15,304 bases of DNA, taken from the NCBI GenBank assembly GCA_034435395.1, contig DAOTXK010000147.1:1-15304 (forward strand), in the 5' to 3' direction. The notes beneath the pieces are model-generated. The model was not told the DNA's origin. It ran no database searches and saw only the letters and a program-made list of their open reading frames with translations. Numbering within the stretch: position 1 is the stretch's first letter; each line of letters opens with the position of its first letter. Below are positions 14,233 to 15,304 of the stretch, in pieces. This stretch comes from DAOTXK01 sp034435395. GTDB lineage: Bacteria > Chloroflexota > Anaerolineae > Aggregatilineales > Ch27. The position numbers and the translations under genes were made by a program.

Positions 14233-14251
14233 TTCACCATCTGGCGGTGAA
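14233..14251 (-). repeat. Inverted repeat just upstream of the candidate promoter
   Basis: TTCACC and GGTGAA, perfect 6-bp arms with a 7-bp centre, 14 bp upstream of the -35 element. The dyad could be an operator or activator site for the operon, or a short hairpin at the end of the upstream phosphodiesterase transcript. No regulator gene is present in the window to assign it to. Confidence 0.4.
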
Positions 14252-14315
14252 CGTCTTCCTGAATCGCGGCGGATGGCCCCGCCAGAGGGCAGCCCGCGCC
14301 GGGATGGCTGGCGGT

Positions 14316-15304
14316 TTACGGCGGCGGAAGGCTGGTGGCCGCCGCTTCGGCCTCGTCCGGCGAAAACGCCGGCGGCCTGATGGACAGCGGACCGGCAGCG
14401 CCGCCGGGCCGGCGGGCGTTTTCCTGCGCCGTCAGCCGATCCGGCGTGTCCGAGCAGATCGCGTCCACTCCCAGGTCGTACAGGGCGGCGATCTCGTCGG
14501 GCCGTTCCTCGTGCCAGCAGATGATGCCCAGCCCAGCCTCCCGCACCTGGCGCAGCCAGTCGGCGGTGAGCAGGCGGTGCGGCTGCGGCGCGGCATTCTC
14601 CCAGCACGGGTGCACGTAATCGGCCCGGATCGACCGCGCCAGGGGGACGGGGTCCACGTGCACGGAGTTAAACAGGATGGAGGTGCTGGCCTGGGGGGCG
14701 GCGGCCTTGATCTCGGCCAGGATGTCCGGTCGGAAGGAGGCAAAAATCGTGTAGCGCAGCAGGTCCGCCTGGGCCACCGTCTGGTGCATGGCCTGGGCGG
14801 AGGCCGGCGACAGCCGCTTGAGATCCAGGTACAGCCCGATCTCCAGTTCCTGACACAGGCGGGCGATCTCGTCCAGCGTGGGGAGCGGTTCCCGGCCCGG
14901 CGGCGTCATGGCCCGCAATTCGGCCAGGGTGTGATGGGCGATCAGGCCCTCCACGCCGTATAGCCGTTTCAGGTCTTCGTCGTGGGAGACCACCGGCACG
15001 TCATCGGCGGTGGTGTGGATGTCGATCTCCACCATATCCGCGCCGAGGGCGGCGGCCTGGCGGATGGCCGCCGGTGAGTTCTCCTGGGCGTAGGCCGACG
15101 CGCCCCGGTGGGCGATGCGCAGCACCCGCTGCTCAGGCGGCGGGAGCGCCTGCTGCAATGCCTGTAGCCACCAGGCCACGCGCCCCGGAATCCACGCTTC
15201 CAGCGCCGGCCAGGGGACGAGCGGGGCCGATTCCAGCGCGACCACCCGGGTGAAGGCAAACGAGGGTGAAAAGGCCAGCCGCGCCAGATAGGTGTGGACG
15301 AGCC
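14316..15304 (-). CDS. Glycerophosphodiester phosphodiesterase family protein (N-terminus outside the window)
   Basis: Hydrolyses glycerophosphodiesters to glycerol-3-phosphate and an alcohol. Counting from an internal GTG at 15245, the GDPD barrel shows H46-R47-G (AHRGAS), E55-N56, the metal ligands E73-I-D75, the second catalytic His in VSHD (H88), and LDLK with K143. The C-terminal part ends with CWHEE and ICSDTPD stretches typical of the family. No signal peptide is visible. The frame stays open for 19 more codons to the window edge, and no ribosome-binding site precedes the GTG, so the protein very probably begins upstream and carries about 40 or more extra residues, or another domain, before the barrel. 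At least 328 residues are visible. It lies upstream of the Hdr operon on the same strand but is separated by 192 bp with its own promoter region, so it is probably a distinct unit. Confidence 0.88.
   Translation of the reverse strand, partial: LVHTYLARLAFSPSFAFTRVVALESAPLVPWPALEAWIPGRVAWWLQALQQALPPPEQRVLRIAHRGASAYAQENSPAAIRQAAALGADMVEIDIHTTADDVPVVSHDEDLKRLYGVEGLIAHHTLAELRAMTPPGREPLPTLDEIARLCQELEIGLYLDLKRLSPASAQAMHQTVAQADLLRYTIFASFRPDILAEIKAAAPQASTSILFNSVHVDPVPLARSIRADYVHPCWENAAPQPHRLLTADWLRQVREAGLGIICWHEERPDEIAALYDLGVDAICSDTPDRLTAQENARRPGGAAGPLSIRPPAFSPDEAEAAATSLPPP

Larger units (their letters stand above)
14124..14315 (-). other. Intergenic region upstream of the Hdr-MetVF operon
   Basis: Largest gene-free stretch of the window (192 bp), noticeably more A+T-rich around 14165-14240 than its surroundings. 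It holds the candidate promoter and the inverted repeat listed separately. Near the end of the phosphodiesterase gene there is a CGCCAG/CTGGCG pair (14280-14285 and 14308-14313), a possible but unconvincing transcript end without a T-run. Confidence 0.6.

Noticed and set aside
1..15304. tRNA or rRNA genes, CRISPR arrays, insertion sequences, attachment sites
   Set aside because: I saw no tRNA-like cloverleaf, regularly spaced repeats, transposase motifs or terminal inverted repeats; gene order is continuous and compact.

Overview
The window is GC-rich, tightly packed bacterial DNA from a probable strict anaerobe that runs the methyl branch of the Wood-Ljungdahl pathway. Its core is a run of eight to nine genes on the minus strand, from about 14123 down to 863. 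In transcription order they are: a double-length HdrA (1054 aa), an MvhD-type [2Fe-2S] subunit with cysteine, a giant HdrA with a built-in NAD(P)H oxidoreductase of the GltD/NfnB type (1518 aa), a second MvhD read through an in-frame TGA as selenocysteine, a GNAT acetyltransferase, MetV, MetF, a fused HdrC-HdrB, and a small cysteine-rich protein of unknown function. Gene content and GC fit a Chloroflexota-like or other high-GC acetogenic or sediment lineage. That placement is inferred from gene content only.

Flanks. At the left edge (3-848, plus strand) is the C-terminal half of an FGGY carbohydrate kinase, convergent with the operon end. At the right edge (14316-15304, minus strand) is a glycerophosphodiester phosphodiesterase whose reading frame runs off the window. 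The largest gene-free stretch is 14124-14315 (192 bp). It carries a plausible sigma-70-like promoter for the operon and a small inverted repeat. No gap exceeds 300 bp.

How the genes work together. MetF with MetV is a methylene-tetrahydrofolate reductase of the type that associates with HdrCBA-MvhD in Moorella thermoacetica. HdrA proteins carry the flavin and FeS relay and can perform flavin-based electron bifurcation, MvhD bridges HdrA to an electron donor module, and HdrCB passes electrons onward. There is no hydrogenase or formate dehydrogenase gene in the window. The GltD-like module inside the giant HdrA suggests NAD(P)H as the electron entry or exit. Two HdrA-MvhD modules, each translationally coupled by an ATGA overlap, share one HdrCB and one MetVF.

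The best-supported special feature is the selenocysteine codon at 5620-5622. It is followed by an open, clearly MvhD-like reading frame to 5389 and by a compact hairpin (5583-5607) at the spacing expected of a bacterial SECIS. The neighbouring paralogue has cysteine at the aligned position.
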